A stretch of 64,000 nucleotides of DNA from Warburgia ugandensis (GCA_035236585.1 CP141136.1:32820949-32884948); one strand, 5' to 3'. Shown: positions 39,601 through 57,240, counted from the first letter of the stretch. Notes: a model not told the origin generated them from the sequence alone. Numbers and translations are program-made.

Positions 39601-40200
39601 TATTTGCAATTTTTCATTATTTAAAGAAAATTCTTAAATTTTGGGTTTTTGGACCATCACATGGGAACCTCTTGTATTGCTTTTGCTCCTAAGAGAGCAT
39701 GAGAAGTGGGGCTCAAAGACGATAGGCTTTTTAGCTTGGTGGAAAGTGCTTATAAAATCCTTTCTAAGGTTCTTGCAAATAGATTGAGAAGGGTCGTGAA
39801 TTCTCTCATTTCTTAGGAGCAATGAGCTTTTACTTTTGGAGACAAATCTTGAATGGAATATTGATTGCATCTGAGTGTGTGCACCAAATGAATCAATCCA
39901 AGAGGAAAGGTTTCCTTTGTAAGTTAGTTACTAAAAGGCTTATGATTGAGATTCAATAAGGGGTAGTGAATCACGTGATGGCAAAGATGGGTTTCTTTGA
40001 TATTTGAAGAAAGTGTATCTCATCATGCTTATCTTTTACTAGATTCTATAATTTGGGCAACCAATCACATGAAGGCTTCTTCAAGAGCTCTAGGGGCCTT
40101 AGACAAGGGGATAACCTATCTCCTCATCTTTTCATTCTTGTTGGTGAAGTCTTCACTAAGATCATGAAAAGAGTTTTTGACCAAGTCTTTCTCTCTAGCT
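39601..40200 (+). mobile_element. L1-type LINE reverse transcriptase fragment
   Basis: On the + strand: SVYKILSKVLANRLRRVVNS near 39735-39810, SECVHQMNQSKRKGFLCKL near 39870-39925, and SRGLRQGDNLSPHLFILVGE near 40089-40150. These are the fingers block and the R-QGDPLSP block of plant L1 RT. Several stops and frame changes lie between them. Confidence 0.75.
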
Positions 40201-41520
40201 CTATATTTTGAAGAGAAACTAGAGATTCCCATGGCTCACATACTCCATAAATTGTGATCTATCTAGAATTTCTCTTTAATTAGTTTTTAATTTCATTTCA
40301 CTTTTTCAAAGTGAGTAATTCCAATCAAAATAGAACTTCTTTCTATTATGAGGCAATTTTCATTGAATTAGAAAATGTTATGTCAAGCTATCCACCACCA
40401 ATCATCATATGTGGCTCACTAATAAGAACTTAATTATATTAACTAATTATCTTTTAGAGTAATCACTATTATGACCACACCGTTCCATATTTCATTTATG
40501 TCTTGAATGGAGCAAGTAGATTTTACTCGACACCCTCGAATATAACCTAATCGTAATGAGCCCCATCAATGAATATGATCTTTGCTCTCAATAAACCATT
40601 TATCAATGCCAAGGCCTTGAATTTACACATTATCGACCAATAGTGGTCCCACACTAAATATTATGCTCCACAAGAGGATGCGTTATTTGGTGGACATCTA
40701 GGATTCTTATGAGCTCAACTCCTCTCCCAAAGCACTTGGATATGGCTTAAAATAAGCTTTACTAACCGACACATCAAAGATAAGCACTAGGCCCCCTCAA
40801 ATCATAGATCCCTCAAATCCATAGGCAATATATACTTTAGCTCATCTAATAACACTCTTATTGTCATGTCTTCTGAGTGTTTTAAATGTGAGAAGCCTTA
40901 TGTACAAAGAACTTTTGCAAACCATAATGTATGTTTAAGGTTTCTACCCAAGATGATTGAGGAAACATCATCTCCATATAAATGGCAACATCCACATGTA
41001 AGAAGTGTATTTGAATGTAGATTCCCACTTTCATTCTTATTGAAGGAATATTTAAGGTTTACAAATAAGGATTCTATTGCTTCATGCCTAATCTTGTCAT
41101 CAAATGACTTAAATATAAGTACTTTAGTGCATGATTGGCTATGATAACTGGGAAATAATGATAAATGATGGCTATTGAGGGCATATTTGATAATCTTCCA
41201 ATTGCACTCAAAGTCATTCATAAACAACTTTCATCCCCATGACTCAATGGGATTCTTAAACACTCTATGGATAATGGTTTAGTGGTTTAGTAAATGGGTC
41301 TGCCACATTATTCACTAATGCTACATTGTCATCACATTATTTTCACTTTCTGCTATCTCCCTGATTAGATGATATTTTTTTCTAATATATTTTGGTTTCT
41401 TATTTAAATGAGGTTGTTTGCTTGTGCTATGGCCCCATTCTTATTGCAATGCAAAATTATGGGATCATTAGAAGAAGCTAGCACACCAAGCTCTTTAATG
41501 AATTTTTCTTACTAAAACTA
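40201..41520 (-). mobile_element. Probable 3' part and LTR of a copia element
   Basis: Located downstream (on the - strand) of copia RNase H sequence at 41530-41770. Sequence such as 'gaccacaccgttccatattt' and 'catttatgtcttgaatgga' resembles copia 3' regions in plants. Terminal repeats are not paired, so the extent is a guess. Confidence 0.35.
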
Positions 41521-41529
41521 CCTCTTTTG

Positions 41530-42800
41530 CATCCTCATGTACTGCAAAGTACCTTGCCTTTGAATCTACTTGTTTTGTTTGCTATTTCTCCAACTAATTG
41601 CTTCTCCACCCAAAGTGAAAAAATACTCGAATGTCAATTTACTATCATGAGCATCATGCTTAAAGTCAGACTTAGTGTAACCAACAATGATAATCTCATT
41701 ACCATAAAAAACTAAATAATAGTATTCCATATGTCTAAGATATTTGAAGATGTGGTCTACCACTATTCAATGATTTGGACTTGGATTATATTGATATCTA
41801 CTAACCATCCTAATAGCTACACAAATGCCTAGTCTGGATTAGATTGATACTTCTCATCTTTTCAATTTCTTCACAAGTTTTAGGCAATATCCCTTTAGAA
41901 AGCTTCACTCCATGTGAGTAAGGAACCATTCCTTTCTTGTAGTCCTCAATGTGCCATTTTGATAGAATCTTATCCACATAAACTTGTGATAGCCTTGATT
42001 TCTAATCTTCTCGTCCCTAAACACTTTAAAGCAAAATATGTATGAAGCTTCACCTAAATCCTTCGTTGCAACTTGGTTTGATAATATTGCTTTTTCTGAA
42101 GATGAGATTCGTTTGTCATTATCTCTAAGTTTGTCATCCACTTATTGGACTAGGAAGTTAACAACACTCTTGCTAACCTTCTTGTAAACACATGCTTCTT
42201 TTGAGTTTTTCAAGAAGCCAAACTCTTAATCACTTGATCAAATCTTTCATTCAATTATACAATGGACTTCAATTTATAGGTTGACTTTTGTAGTTTTTAC
42301 ACTTTATTTGAAAATTCTACAGACATGTAACCTTGTGGTAGTTCCATATAGATATCCTCCTCAAAAAGAATGTAGTTTTTACATCTATCTACTAAATTTT
42401 CCAATCAAAATTTGTTGATATAGCCAACAGGATTCTGATAGACTTTAACAGGTTATCAGTGGAAAGGTTTCCTCATAATCAATGATTTAGGTTGAACTAT
42501 TGAATAATAACTAAATAGTAGTCTCCAAGGCATAACCCCAAAGAAACAATGGTTAGTCCAAAAAACTCATCATAGAGTAGATTGTATCCAAAGCTTTTGA
42601 CACTTCATTCAATTGTGCCATACCAAGTGGAGCCAATTAGGATATAGTGCCATTTCCTTTAAGGAACCCTGTAAAATAATTTGAGAGTTATTCTCTTCCT
42701 CTATAAAATAATTTGAGAGATAATCTCCTCCTTTATTAGATCGAATAACCTTTATCTTTCTTTTGGTTTGATTATTAGTTAATATCATTTATGAGTTAAT
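41530..42800 (-). mobile_element. Ty1/copia pol fragment (RT and RNase H)
   Basis: Reading - strand frames: KDLGEASYIFCFKVFRDEKI (RT thumb block) at about 42141-41905, then an EIEKM-like piece, then VDHIFKYLRHMEYYYLVFYG, IIIVGYTKSDFKHDAHDSKL and TFEYFFTLGGEAISWRNSKQ (RNase H start) at 41763-41566. This order and wording are typical of plant copia pol. Stops and frameshifts are frequent. Confidence 0.8.
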
Positions 42801-43445
42801 GCCTTTATATATTTGACCAATATTTCTATTTTGCTAGTCAATAATTATTTACCAAAAAATAGTTGCAACTTCCATCAAAATTGCTTGAATTTTCTTGTCT
42901 CTTGTTAATCCTGTCAAAGTCAAAACAATAATATTTCTTGGCCTAGAAATCTCCAAATACTAGATTTCTATTGTTGTTCAATATGAGCCAATGATATATT
43001 ATGCACTTAAAGGCTTTGGTCATTGTTTGTTGCGATGTGTATTAGCTATGGACATATTAATGAGGTTGAAATGGAAGATAATGACATATAAGGACGGTGT
43101 AGCAGAAAACACATGCATGCTCTCTATATCTATATATATAATCACTCAAATTTAGCTACACCCATCCATACCAAACATCAAGTCTGTTAATGAAGTAGAT
43201 GCCTTCTCAACCCCTTTCTACAAATCTCCAAGGAATAAAGGACAATAACTTGAATTTTTTCCATAAAATAGCCTAGTTGCTCTCCTACTTTAGTAAAGGA
43301 GAATGGAAGTTAACATTGTTTATATATTAGAGAAGTACAGAAAATTGTACTAAGAATCACATGACTTACCTTTTAGTTTTTTTAATAATAGATTTATTTA
43401 CTGAGGTCTAATGATAATTGGTCAGTATTAAAGACATCTTCTAGA
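42801..43445. other. No gene seen
   Basis: AT-rich sequence with a short TA tract near 43125-43140. It may belong to the copia remnant, but nothing recognisable is found. Confidence 0.4.
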
Positions 43446-43630
43446 AGGGAGCCTTGGTGCAACGGTAAAGTTGTCATTGTGTGACCTTGAAATCACGGGT
43501 TCAAGGTGTAGAAATAGCCTCTTGTAAAATGCAAGATAAGGCTACATACTATTGACCCTTGTGGTCCACACCTTCCTCTAACCACGCATACGTGGGAGCT
43601 TCATACACTGGGTGTGCCCTTTCTATTAGT
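43446..43630 (+). mobile_element. Au-type SINE
   Basis: GGGAGCCTTGGTGCAACGGT (A box), a degraded B-box region around AAATCACGGGTTCAAGG, TTGTGGTCCACACCTTCC and GTGGGAGCTTCATACACTGG. Flanks GACATCTTCTAGA (43433-43445) and GACACCTTCTAGA (43631-43643) form a 13-bp duplication with one mismatch. Confidence 0.9.
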
Positions 43631-43643
43631 GACACCTTCTAGA

Positions 43644-44156
43644 TCATTGACATTTCTTTTTAATTGTTTAATCAAGGTATTTATCAATGACTTAGCAATT
43701 AGCATCAGTCCCTTAGTCATGATCTGAACATAACTAGTACATCAAAATAGGGGTGATCCGCCATATGCCATTGATGTTTAATTGTAGGTCTCCAGGAATT
43801 GCCACATGGGCTTAAATAGTGTGCCAAAATGGTGCAAAACATGTGGCTTTTTCATTTCCTTGGAGGGGCCATTTTTTCTTTTTGATGGGCAAAAAACAGG
43901 TGGCTGTTTCATCTCTCTCTGCCATTTGATGCTTAAATTGTTACCATATGACCCACTTGTATATGATTTGATTTTCTCAAAGGCAAGTTGCGGCTAAGCT
44001 TCAGATATCCCTGAACTTGACCAGGGGTATTAGAATATGTGATGTGTAAGTCAAATCCTATCTTGTTGATATGATAAATCTTTCCCTTATTCCTTGATTG
44101 ATGTACATAGTTGTAGCTTCTATTCTCATCCTTATCTAAGGATTGACTTACAGTAA

Positions 44157-44206
<50 letters not shown>

Positions 44207-46870
44207 GAGGTAATTTCAATATGTATAAAGTGCAAGTGATTTGATTGGCAGGAAAAAAGTTTCTAACTAGCATTTCCTTTAACTTTTTTTATTTTCTACT
44301 TTTTTCCACCAATCAAATGTCACCTACTCGTGCACCTTCATGAAATAGTTGAAATTAAAGCAGTAGAAAGGACTTCACTATTTCAATTTAATTCCATGCC
44401 TTGGTGTGGTAAGTCGTCAACCACACAAGACCTTAAGTTAGTCTTAAATATGGCTAGATTTCCCTCATCCTCTCTTTCGCTTCCTATTGACAAGTTTCAG
44501 GTATATGTGCAGCCTTGCCTTGATGGGGGGCTTGCCCTAAATATTTAAATGTTTTCCTATCATAAATTATTCATATGGTGTGAACTTAAGCACAATGCAT
44601 TATGCATTGAGTATACCTCTTTTCTTTTGTTCTATTTTGAGACAACTACTATGTCAAAGGCCCACTAGGGCACTTCTTTAGAAGCGCCCCTTATTTTTCC
44701 CACTAAGGGGCTCACCTTTGAATGATTAGAACCACTCATAATTACTCTAGCCTTGGATGTGTCAGGCATATACAAAAAAGTTACAATAGCTGCATAAACT
44801 TGCAACCTAAAAGCCATGGTTTAGAGACTTGAATTTGGACCCTTATATGAAGTTTATAACCATTCATTATTTGTAATAAAAAGGTTTATTTTTTCAGCTG
44901 CTAGAGTTATCCTATCTGCTTGTTGTTTAAAATACTAGATATTGTGATAGAGCAATCATATGAGTGGTTCGGATTATTCCAATATGGTCCCTTCATGGAA
45001 AAAATGAGGGGATGCTTCTAGATTCTTCCTATTTTCAATACTTCGTTTGTAGGGAAATACAAGTTAGCCTACCTCTTGAATGACAAATTCCATTTAATTC
45101 TCAAGTGGGTTGCCTTTTATTAAAAGAATATATTAAGAGAGTTACTGATGAATGTGAACCATTGCTGTTTTATTTTCTAGCCGCAAATTTCAAGGGCCGA
45201 CAAAGGAGGGCTTAGGTATGTTTGATGCGGCTGAATTTTGGTACATCAGACAACGTTCAAATATTTTTAGGAATAACTTGGAAAAGAAGATGTTTCATCA
45301 AAGTTTGCAAAATATTTAAAGAAGAACTTTCGGAAAATAAAAATAAAAAAATTTTGCTTGTTAAAGTTGCGTAAAAGATGTTGCGGTTTCTTTCTTCCAC
45401 AGCGAACATATTTATCTTACATGTACTTAATTTTCTAAATTAAAATAATTAAGAAAGGACGACATGATGATTTGGTGTATGTCCTCATTGACTAAGGAGG
45501 TCATAAAATATCCAATGCTTGTACGTGTTAGAAAAAATGGATTCACTACGAGTTTTAAAGCATAATTGTTCATGAGACTCCCACTTAATTAGTAAAAATC
45601 GTATTTAAATGTTGAGATTTTTAAATTATCGTGAAAAAAGTATGGAACGGGTCCATCAAAGAATTCGTGATTATACAGAGAATTTTGCAACTGTGTTATC
45701 GCGTATAAGCTAGACTTGAACATTTGTCCTCAGGTTTCGACCAGAAGAAAAGAAAACAAATGCTCGAGTGAGGCACGCCTGTAGGTATCTCTAGGCATGT
45801 TTTGTGAGACATCTATCCCATTCATCTGTTATCTGTACCATTAGCAAACAAAACCTGGATCAGCCACATGTGGTTGTGGGGTCAATCCAAGCGGTTCTGA
45901 TCTAACTCTTTAACGTTAACAAACCGATATAGAAAAAATGTTAACATGATCTGGATCTGAATCTGTCAGCTCTACTTTCTTCTTTTCCTCATCAGCTACT
46001 TTTCTGGTGGGGCGGGGCAGGCAGTTCCCATCTATTTAACCAAAGAATAAGAACAGTTATACCATCGATCTGCTTTTAGAGATGAATGAAACCAATTCTC
46101 CTGCCTGAGCAAAAGCCCGACATAAATGCTGAAAGATTCATTTGCTTTTATTAATTAGATTGGCTACCACTTGTATTATAGTTGTGTAACCACTTTGCTT
46201 GGAAATAAAGCAAAGAGGATTCTCTAGCATTCCAAAGATGTTTCGTTTCCTGGTTTAAAACAAACAAGAAGAAGAATACGAAGAAAAATAGAAGAAATGA
46301 AGTAAAGAAAGAAGAACTTGTTAGAGAAATATTTTGAAGATTTAATGAAGATGATATCAATCCCTGAATGCCAACTAATATCATCATCTTTTAAAGTATA
46401 TAAAGTGATAGTGCCATTATCAAAATATGGGTGGTGTCAGAACTCCATTTAGCAAAGTAAATGATGGTAAACGTGAGGATACACTTCTCTCTTTCTTAGT
46501 TAGTTTTGCCTGTTCTCCTGTCTTCTTTGGCTACTTGAGTCTAGAGAATGAAATTGGAAGATATTTGAAACAAGAATAACAGCCAACACGAAGAGCAGAA
46601 GAAACTCAGAAGAAATTGACGGTAATCAGCTCATCAAAACTAGGATAAAAAAGACTAGCAACACCTTCACAGATCTACTTCCTTTTGCTTACCTCCATTC
46701 CTGGCTTTGGTTGTTGATATCTTCTCTAACTCAAGTCATTAGAGAAGGAAAAAGGAGAGAGACATGTAACATAAAACATACATAGAGATATTTGACATTA
46801 ATCTACAAGCACAGCCCCTTTCCACGGTTTCCATGATCAGACCAACCAGAGCCAATCTCTTTCCTTACTA
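43644..46870. other. Intergenic DNA without supported gene
   Basis: No recognised domain. Contains a (TA)n microsatellite at about 44160-44203. Overlapping short frames here are low-complexity. Confidence 0.5.
44160..44203. repeat. (TA)n microsatellite
   Basis: About 22 uninterrupted TA units. A short frame that reads as alternating Ile/Tyr on the - strand is an artefact of this tract. Confidence 0.95.
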
Positions 46871-47257
46871 TCAACCCAATCTCCGTAAACTTCTCGATGG
46901 ATCAGCGAACCTTGCTGAGAAGGACCGAGATAGTTCATCGGGCTCCGGCTCGACCCATGTCAAACCTTTATCGAAATTCTGCGCGTAAGTGTAAGGATCA
47001 TAAGAGACTTGAATTGGAGATGAAAAATCAAAGATCCTTCTCTTCTGTTTCTTAATTCTTCTCCAGATAATTCGCCACTTCGGTGTATTCGAGCGGGTTG
47101 TAGTCGGGAAATTCAGCGATTCGAACTCTTCATCACTTTCAATGAAATCTGAGGAAAACCTAGCGCTTCTCCTCCAGCTTCTGCTAAACCAATTGCCAAC
47201 ATCAATGGCAGCTGCCGAGCAGGATTTCTGCTTCTGAAGCTTCGGACCCCATTTCAT
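46871..47257 (-). CDS. Conserved-looking small plant protein of unknown function
   Basis: A 128-residue basic protein from an ATG at 47257. The first third has SCSAAAIDVGNWFSRSW and an acidic FIESDEEFESLNF. A very basic middle follows (KWRIIWRRIKKQKRRIFDF), then PIQVSYDPYTYAQNFDKG, and the C terminus is DELSRSFSARFADPSRSL. The YDPYTYAQNFD.G and LSRSFSARFA motifs are of a kind I recognise from uncharacterised plant proteins; no enzymatic motif or membrane segment is seen. Codon usage and the balanced residue composition differ from the degenerate frames nearby. A single exon is assumed. Function unknown. Confidence 0.75.
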   Translation of the reverse strand: MKWGPKLQKQKSCSAAAIDVGNWFSRSWRRSARFSSDFIESDEEFESLNFPTTTRSNTPKWRIIWRRIKKQKRRIFDFSSPIQVSYDPYTYAQNFDKGLTWVEPEPDELSRSFSARFADPSRSLRRLG

Positions 47258-49755
47258 TTTCCCCAGAAGTGGTGCAAATTCATGTGTGCGAGTGCATATG
47301 TATAAATATGTGTGTGCAGAAGTAAAACCTTGCTTGGATTCAGAGGTCTCGATTGGCTGCTCGTTTGGTCGGATCCACTTTTCTTATCTTTGGCCTGATT
47401 TTGACTATGCCAACATGGTTTTTTATTCCTTAGATTTTCTTTAAACATTATTAGTGGTTGATTCTTTTATTTTAAATTTATGGGTATTGCTTATGAGACA
47501 ACTATGACTTTTAAAGGGTTGTATTTTTCGTTTTCTTCAATGTTTAATTTTATTAAAAATTACGAAAAAGATATGTGCAAAAGGCACAGAGAACGGGAAA
47601 TGGGTGAGCCATACTGAAAGTGGCCTGATGCTATCCGTACAGAGTTTGGGAACAGATTCTGGAACCTAACACATTCATCTTGTTGGGCTTCTCTCAGATT
47701 GGCTAGACACTAAAAACTCGTCACTGTTTGATGATTTTAGTTATGCAATTTTGAATTTTTAAACTCAATCGTTAAGATTCTTACTAAGAAAACTAATAGC
47801 TAGAATCATTCAATAGGCATGCTTTTCTAAGAAAAACTAAATAGGAAATGTGAAAATTGATTATCTTGTCAGATCATTCAAAAATGGAGATTTGCTAGGT
47901 AAGATTCTGGAGTCAATCCCAATACTGAGTCCAAGTAGCATTTTTCAAGTTGTAAATTAAGGTGGGAACTCAAATAGAGGCTCCAAATTTGACCTTATAC
48001 TGGGGCTTTGGAAGGGGATAATTATGTGAAAATTATCCAAGGATAGCTATTTAACCGTCTAAAATTGGTTGTTTCTCTTTATTATTATTATTATTATTAT
48101 TTATTCCCAAACATGAGGTTAGGCGAGTTGGTTGGAGTCATGGATTTCCTCTAAAAGGCCCAAATTTCTAAATCCAGCGGTGGACTTATCTGATGTGCTT
48201 GGTTTATGGGTTATTGCATGCATAAATACAAGGATTAGTCCCGCCCCAAATTGGTTGGGACAATCTGGGAGATGTATAAAAATAGAAAGAAAAAGATTAT
48301 CCTCAAGATTCTCTCAGACAAAAGGTTACTTAGGTACAACAAAAATAGCCTCAAACATTGAGCCGATGTATCTAAAGTGCCCTGTCGTAAGACAGTTACC
48401 TTTAACGTGATGGCTCTCGCTGATGATTCTAGCCACTATAAAAAAAATACAGTTTTGATCAAAATTGGAAATAGCGCGTCAGAAGTTCCGTATACCAACT
48501 ATCGTAATCAACATGCGAAACCGCATCTTTCCGGATGCTAGAATCGTTACCAGATAGCCGAAATCCAGAAATAAGATCAATCAGTTGATCAACCACCGGG
48601 GGCCTTCACGTAAAACTAGGGCCTCATCTGGTAACGTAGCATATGAGACCAAGCCCTTAGTGTAGCATATCTTTCTGCAAGTTTTTTTTAAATTACGATG
48701 ATATAAGTTCCCCTTTTTGACCATAACTCTTTGTATTGTTGATTGCGAAAGCACTTGCAGGTGGCGATCCCATAATAAATAAGGAGGCGATGTTATACTT
48801 TTGCTCTTCTTAATTAAGTAAATAAAATGCCCACAAATATTAAGCATAGTTGGTGCTCTTTTAAAATACACTTGGTCGCCGGATTAGATTTAAGAGCATG
48901 CGTAAGTGATCTATTTTAGAATTCTTGGCTTATACATTAAAAAAAAAAAAAAAAAAAAAACGGTAAATAAAAATGCTGATAAAACCCTTTTATGCTGTTT
49001 TAAAATTTAGAACTCGAGAGCGTGTGAATGAATTGTAGTATTAGCTAGTAGCCACCGTCAGCAAAGCAAAAATGTCGGTAGTAGTCAAAGAAACACCAGC
49101 AGAAATGTCTTCGAGACCGCACGCCATTTTCTTCTACTTTTACTTCTCTTTCTTTCCTTAATCAACTACTATATTGCGACCAAATACACATTCATGCGTG
49201 TAAAATATAGCCATGGCTGCTACGGCATTTACTTTCACATAGTTGATGTCACATGACTTGGAAAAAGAGACTTAGTGTGTGATTGGGATACTTATTTTTA
49301 TTGTTTCTTTATTTTTTTTATATTTTATAGTGGAAAATCAGTTTAGTTTTTTACTGTGTAATTAAAAGAATACGATAAAAACAAGTTTCGCAAACACGTA
49401 CTTATTGGTTCATAAATTTTCATTATGTGTTATATACGGTTGCTGCGTTTGATTTTACCAGTTCACGTTTTCTTGCCTCGGCTAAAGGTGCCGGAGGGAG
49501 CTTTTATATTCCAGCATCCAAAGCTCTCTTATGGGCAACACCTTAGAGAGGGAATGCAGTAAAAACCATCTCCGCAGAATGATCCTATTCCTAGCCATTC
49601 TCACTATGGAGGAGAAATATTGGACGGCTAGAAATTTCTTCTATAAGAATAGTTGGGTTAAGATTGTCCAATAGAGGATATGTGGGCTGTCGCCTATCTG
49701 AAGTCTATCCTTCAGGCAGTAATAGCATGGATAAGCAACCATGTGTGTCCTAACT
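47258..49755. other. Flank of the small - strand gene and unassigned DNA
   Basis: The first few hundred bases presumably hold the promoter and 5' UTR of the gene ending at 46871. A TTA repeat is at about 48081-48101 and an A run at about 48939-48960. A tRNA-like or SINE-like patch at about 48120-48270 ('ggcgagttggttggagtc', 'aggattagtcccgcc') could be another short retroposon, but no duplication was found. Confidence 0.4.
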
Positions 49756-53649
<3,894 letters not shown>

Positions 53650-56450
53650 TCCTTCCCTCATAAAAATTTCATCCTCAAAATTTCTATACAACTATGCAAA
53701 CAACTCTGGATATGCTCGTCTCATCTCATCCTCTATATCCCATGTGGCCTTCTGTGTAGAGTGATGTTGGCAGAGGACCTTGACTAGTGGAATTGTCTTG
53801 GTCCTCAATTCTTGAACCTTACTATCTAAAATCCATATCAATCTCTCCATAAAGATCAAATTGGGTTTCAACTCCTTAGGTATCTGCTCTAGCACATGGG
53901 AGGGGTTTGGCATGTACTTCCGCAACATAGATATATGGAAGACATCATGAACATCTGTGAGCTATGGTGGCAAAGCCAACTAATATGCAATAGCTTCGAC
54001 CCTTCTCAGAATCTCAAAAGGGCCAAAAAATATGGGACTGAGCTTCTCCTTACTTCCAAACCTCATCACTCCCTTATTTGGGGAGGGCGGGGGCGCTCTA
54101 AGGACAACATGATCCCCAACAACAAACTCCATGTCCTTTCATCTCCTATCAACATAACTCTTCTGACAATTGTGAGCCACCAAAAGTGGCTTCCAAATCA
54201 GTCAGACCTTTTTTGCACATTGCTCCACCAACTTAGACTTATTAAGGTGTCTCTCTCCTACATAGCTCTAACATAGTGGTGATGGACATAGTTTTCCTTA
54301 TAGTTCCTTGTATGGGGCCATGCCAATCCTTGTGTGGTAGTTGTTGTTATATGCAAATTCCACAAGTTGTAAATGATCATCCCAGCTATCCTTCTAGTCA
54401 ATGACTCAAGCCCTCAACATGTCCTCAATAGTCTGGATGGCCCTCTCTGTCTAACCATTTGTTTGGGGGTGGAAAGTTATTCTAAACCTCAATCTTGACC
54501 TAAAGCCTCTTGGACACTCTGTCAGTACTTAGAGGTGAATTTAGTGTCCCTATCCAAAATGATAGTCAAGGGGATCTTGTGTAAACTTAGAATCTCATTG
54601 ACGTACAATCTTGCTAAACTGTCACCTATCTGACTCTATCTAATGGGAAGGAAGTACATGAACTTCGTCAATCTATCAAACATGTCCACTCGCAGTCCCC
54701 AAGTGGCCAACTATGAAATCTATGGTGATATGATCCCATTTCCACTTTGAGAGGTCTAATGTCTAAAACAACCCTAAATTTCTCTGATGCTCAGCTTTGA
54801 CCTACTGATAGGTCAAACACCGTGCTACACATTCCTTTTTCATTCCGTTCCACCAGGAGTGTCATCTCATATCTTAGTACATCTTTGTACCTCTAGGATG
54901 AATGGTGAAGTGTGAGTAGTGAGCCTCAAGTACCTCACGTCTCAAATTGTCAATTGTAGGGACTATCAGCCTACCCTAGAATCGAATGCTACCATCTGGT
55001 CCTTTAGTGAAGCTGGTCTTATTTGCTAAGGCATGAGTTTCTACATCCATGGTTTGTGTCCTTAAAATCCTGTTAATGAATCTCGATCTAACTGATGAGT
55101 TGGCAATCACTACCCTCGACTTCTTGCTCAAGGCATTCGTAACAACGTTTTCCTTCTTAGGGTGATACTAAATAGTGAAGTCAAAGTCCTTGAGGTATTC
55201 CATCCACCTATGCTACCTCATTTTCAAATTGCTTTGGCTAAAGAAGTACTTGAGGCTCTTATGATTAGTAAATACTTACAAACTTTTCACCACACAAGTA
55301 ATGTCTCCAAGACTTCAATGCAAACACCACCACTGCCAACTCCAAGTCATGAGTTGGCTAATTCATCTCATGCGTCTTCTGTTGCCAAGACGCATAAGCG
55401 ATCACCTTCTCATGCTACATCAATACTGCTCCTAGCTCCTTACTAAAGGCTTCACAATAAACCACATATCGCTACAACCTAAGGGCGGTGTCAACACCAA
55501 TGCAAAGGTAACTCTCCTCTTGAGCTCTTGGTCAAGGTAGTCAAAGGTAACGTAATGCTTGAGAATCCCTCGATAAACCTGCAGTAATATCTCGCCATTT
55601 TGAGAAAACTATGAATCTCAGTCACCGTCATAGGTCTCTCCCAATTCACCACTACCTCCACCTTGGTCGGGTCTACGTCCACTCCATCCTTCGATGTCAC
55701 TTAACCTAAGAAATGTAGTTGCTACAACCAGAAATTATATGTACTGAATTTAGCAAATAAATGATGGTGACGTAGGGTGTCTAACATAGTACAAAGATGC
55801 TCCCTCTGTGCCTCACGGTTGAGTGAGTAAACTAGTATATCATTCATAAAAATGATATCAGTCTTATCCATATAAGTCTAAAAGACCTGATTCATCAAGT
55901 CCATAAATACTGCCAGTGCATTGGTCAACCCGAAAGGCATGACCAAGAACTCATAATGACCATAGCTAATCCTAAAAGCAATCTTGGAGATGTCCTCCTC
56001 TCTAATCCTTAACTAGTGGTAACCTGATCTCAAATCTATCTTTGAGAATACCTAGATAGATTGGACCTAATCAAACAAATCATCAATACAAAGCAAGAGA
56101 TATCAGTTCTTCACTATAACATTTTTTAACAAGTGATAGTCTATACATAGTCTCAATGATCCGTCCTTCTTCTTTTTGAAAAGGACTGGTGCTCCCCATA
56201 GAGATCCACTAGGCGTGATGAAACCTCCATCAAGAAACTCCTATAAGTGGACCTTGAGCTCTCTTAGCTTAGCTGGGGCCATCCTAAATGGTGGCTTAGA
56301 GATGGGCATTGTACTAGCACTAAACTAATGGTAAAATTGATCTCCCTACATGGTAGTAACCTTGACAACTCCTCAAAAAAGACATCTACAAACTTGCATG
56401 ATGTCAATATGCTTAATATGGGGTTGCTTGCTGTCCTCCACTATCACACA
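53650..56450 (-). pseudogene. Element D pol remnants (RT, RNase H, integrase, C terminus)
   Basis: From high to low coordinates: [97 protein letters not shown] (RT to RNase H); [24 protein letters not shown] (integrase second Asp); and MLRKYMPNPSHVL with TIPLVKVLCQHH and EDEMRRAYPELF at the end. The RT box is FMND, so the first Asp is Asn. Wording is Tekay-like. Many stops. Confidence 0.85.
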
Positions 56451-56599
56451 AGCAAGGAAGACTCAGTACCCAAGTGAATTGTACTGCACTGCCTTCATGT
56501 CGAAAATGACACATGCATCAGTGATAATCTTCCTACAATGGGATGAGGAAATTGATTGTCCATGTATACTAAAAAGAACCCTCTTCTTGTGGCAGCATA

Positions 56600-57240
56600 T
56601 TGTAGCCCAATAGGTGGCTAACTAATATATCCTAAAAATAACATCATAATCAACCATATTTGGCAAAATAAGGTTGGCATCCATCATTATGCTTGATATC
56701 TCTATTGTTACTCCCTGGAGGTACTTATTAACCTCGACTATCTCTCCCACAGGTATCATGATATCCAATCCAAAAGCTAACTTATGGGCATACATATTAA
56801 GATAAGATGCAAAAGCATATGAAATAAAAGAGTGGGTGGATCTGAGTAAAAAAGAACCTTAGCAAGCCTATCTGAGACAAAGAAAATATCTTTTACAACC
56901 TAGTTTGAGGCATGTGTATGCTTCGATGTAATGGAGAAGACTCACTCCTAACTACTTGCATTTAGGGCATCCCCTCCTATTTGTATCTCTCCTCTTTTTG
57001 CTCATCTCCTGCTGAACCAGTGCCCCTCTATGAGTGTGTCAATGCAATGGGTGTCTTGCCCTTACTAGGATGACTTGAACCTCCCCAAGTTGGAAGAAAG
57101 TCTCTCTTTAACATCAAGGTCATATTTGTTGCTGCTCATACCATTGCAGGACATGCGATAATCACGAGGTTCCTTAACCTGGGCATCAATCCATCTACAA
57201 ATCAGTCAACATCCTCCTTATCTGAGACAAAAGTGTTGGG
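56600..57240 (-). pseudogene. Element D gag/protease remnants
   Basis: On the - strand near 57235-57050: FVSDKEDVD, FVDGLMPRLRNLVIIACPAM and TNMTLMLKRDFLPTWGGSSH, a Tekay-type gag segment that parallels element E's gag at 60680-60830. Stops interrupt it. Protease sequence between 56950 and 56600 is too degraded to place motifs. Confidence 0.7.

Noticed and set aside
43933-44235. A frame with an Ile/Tyr repeat
   Set aside because: It is the (TA)n tract translated, with no other support.
48120-48270. Another SINE-like patch
   Set aside because: Weak tRNA-like motifs only, with no duplication or second copy in the window.
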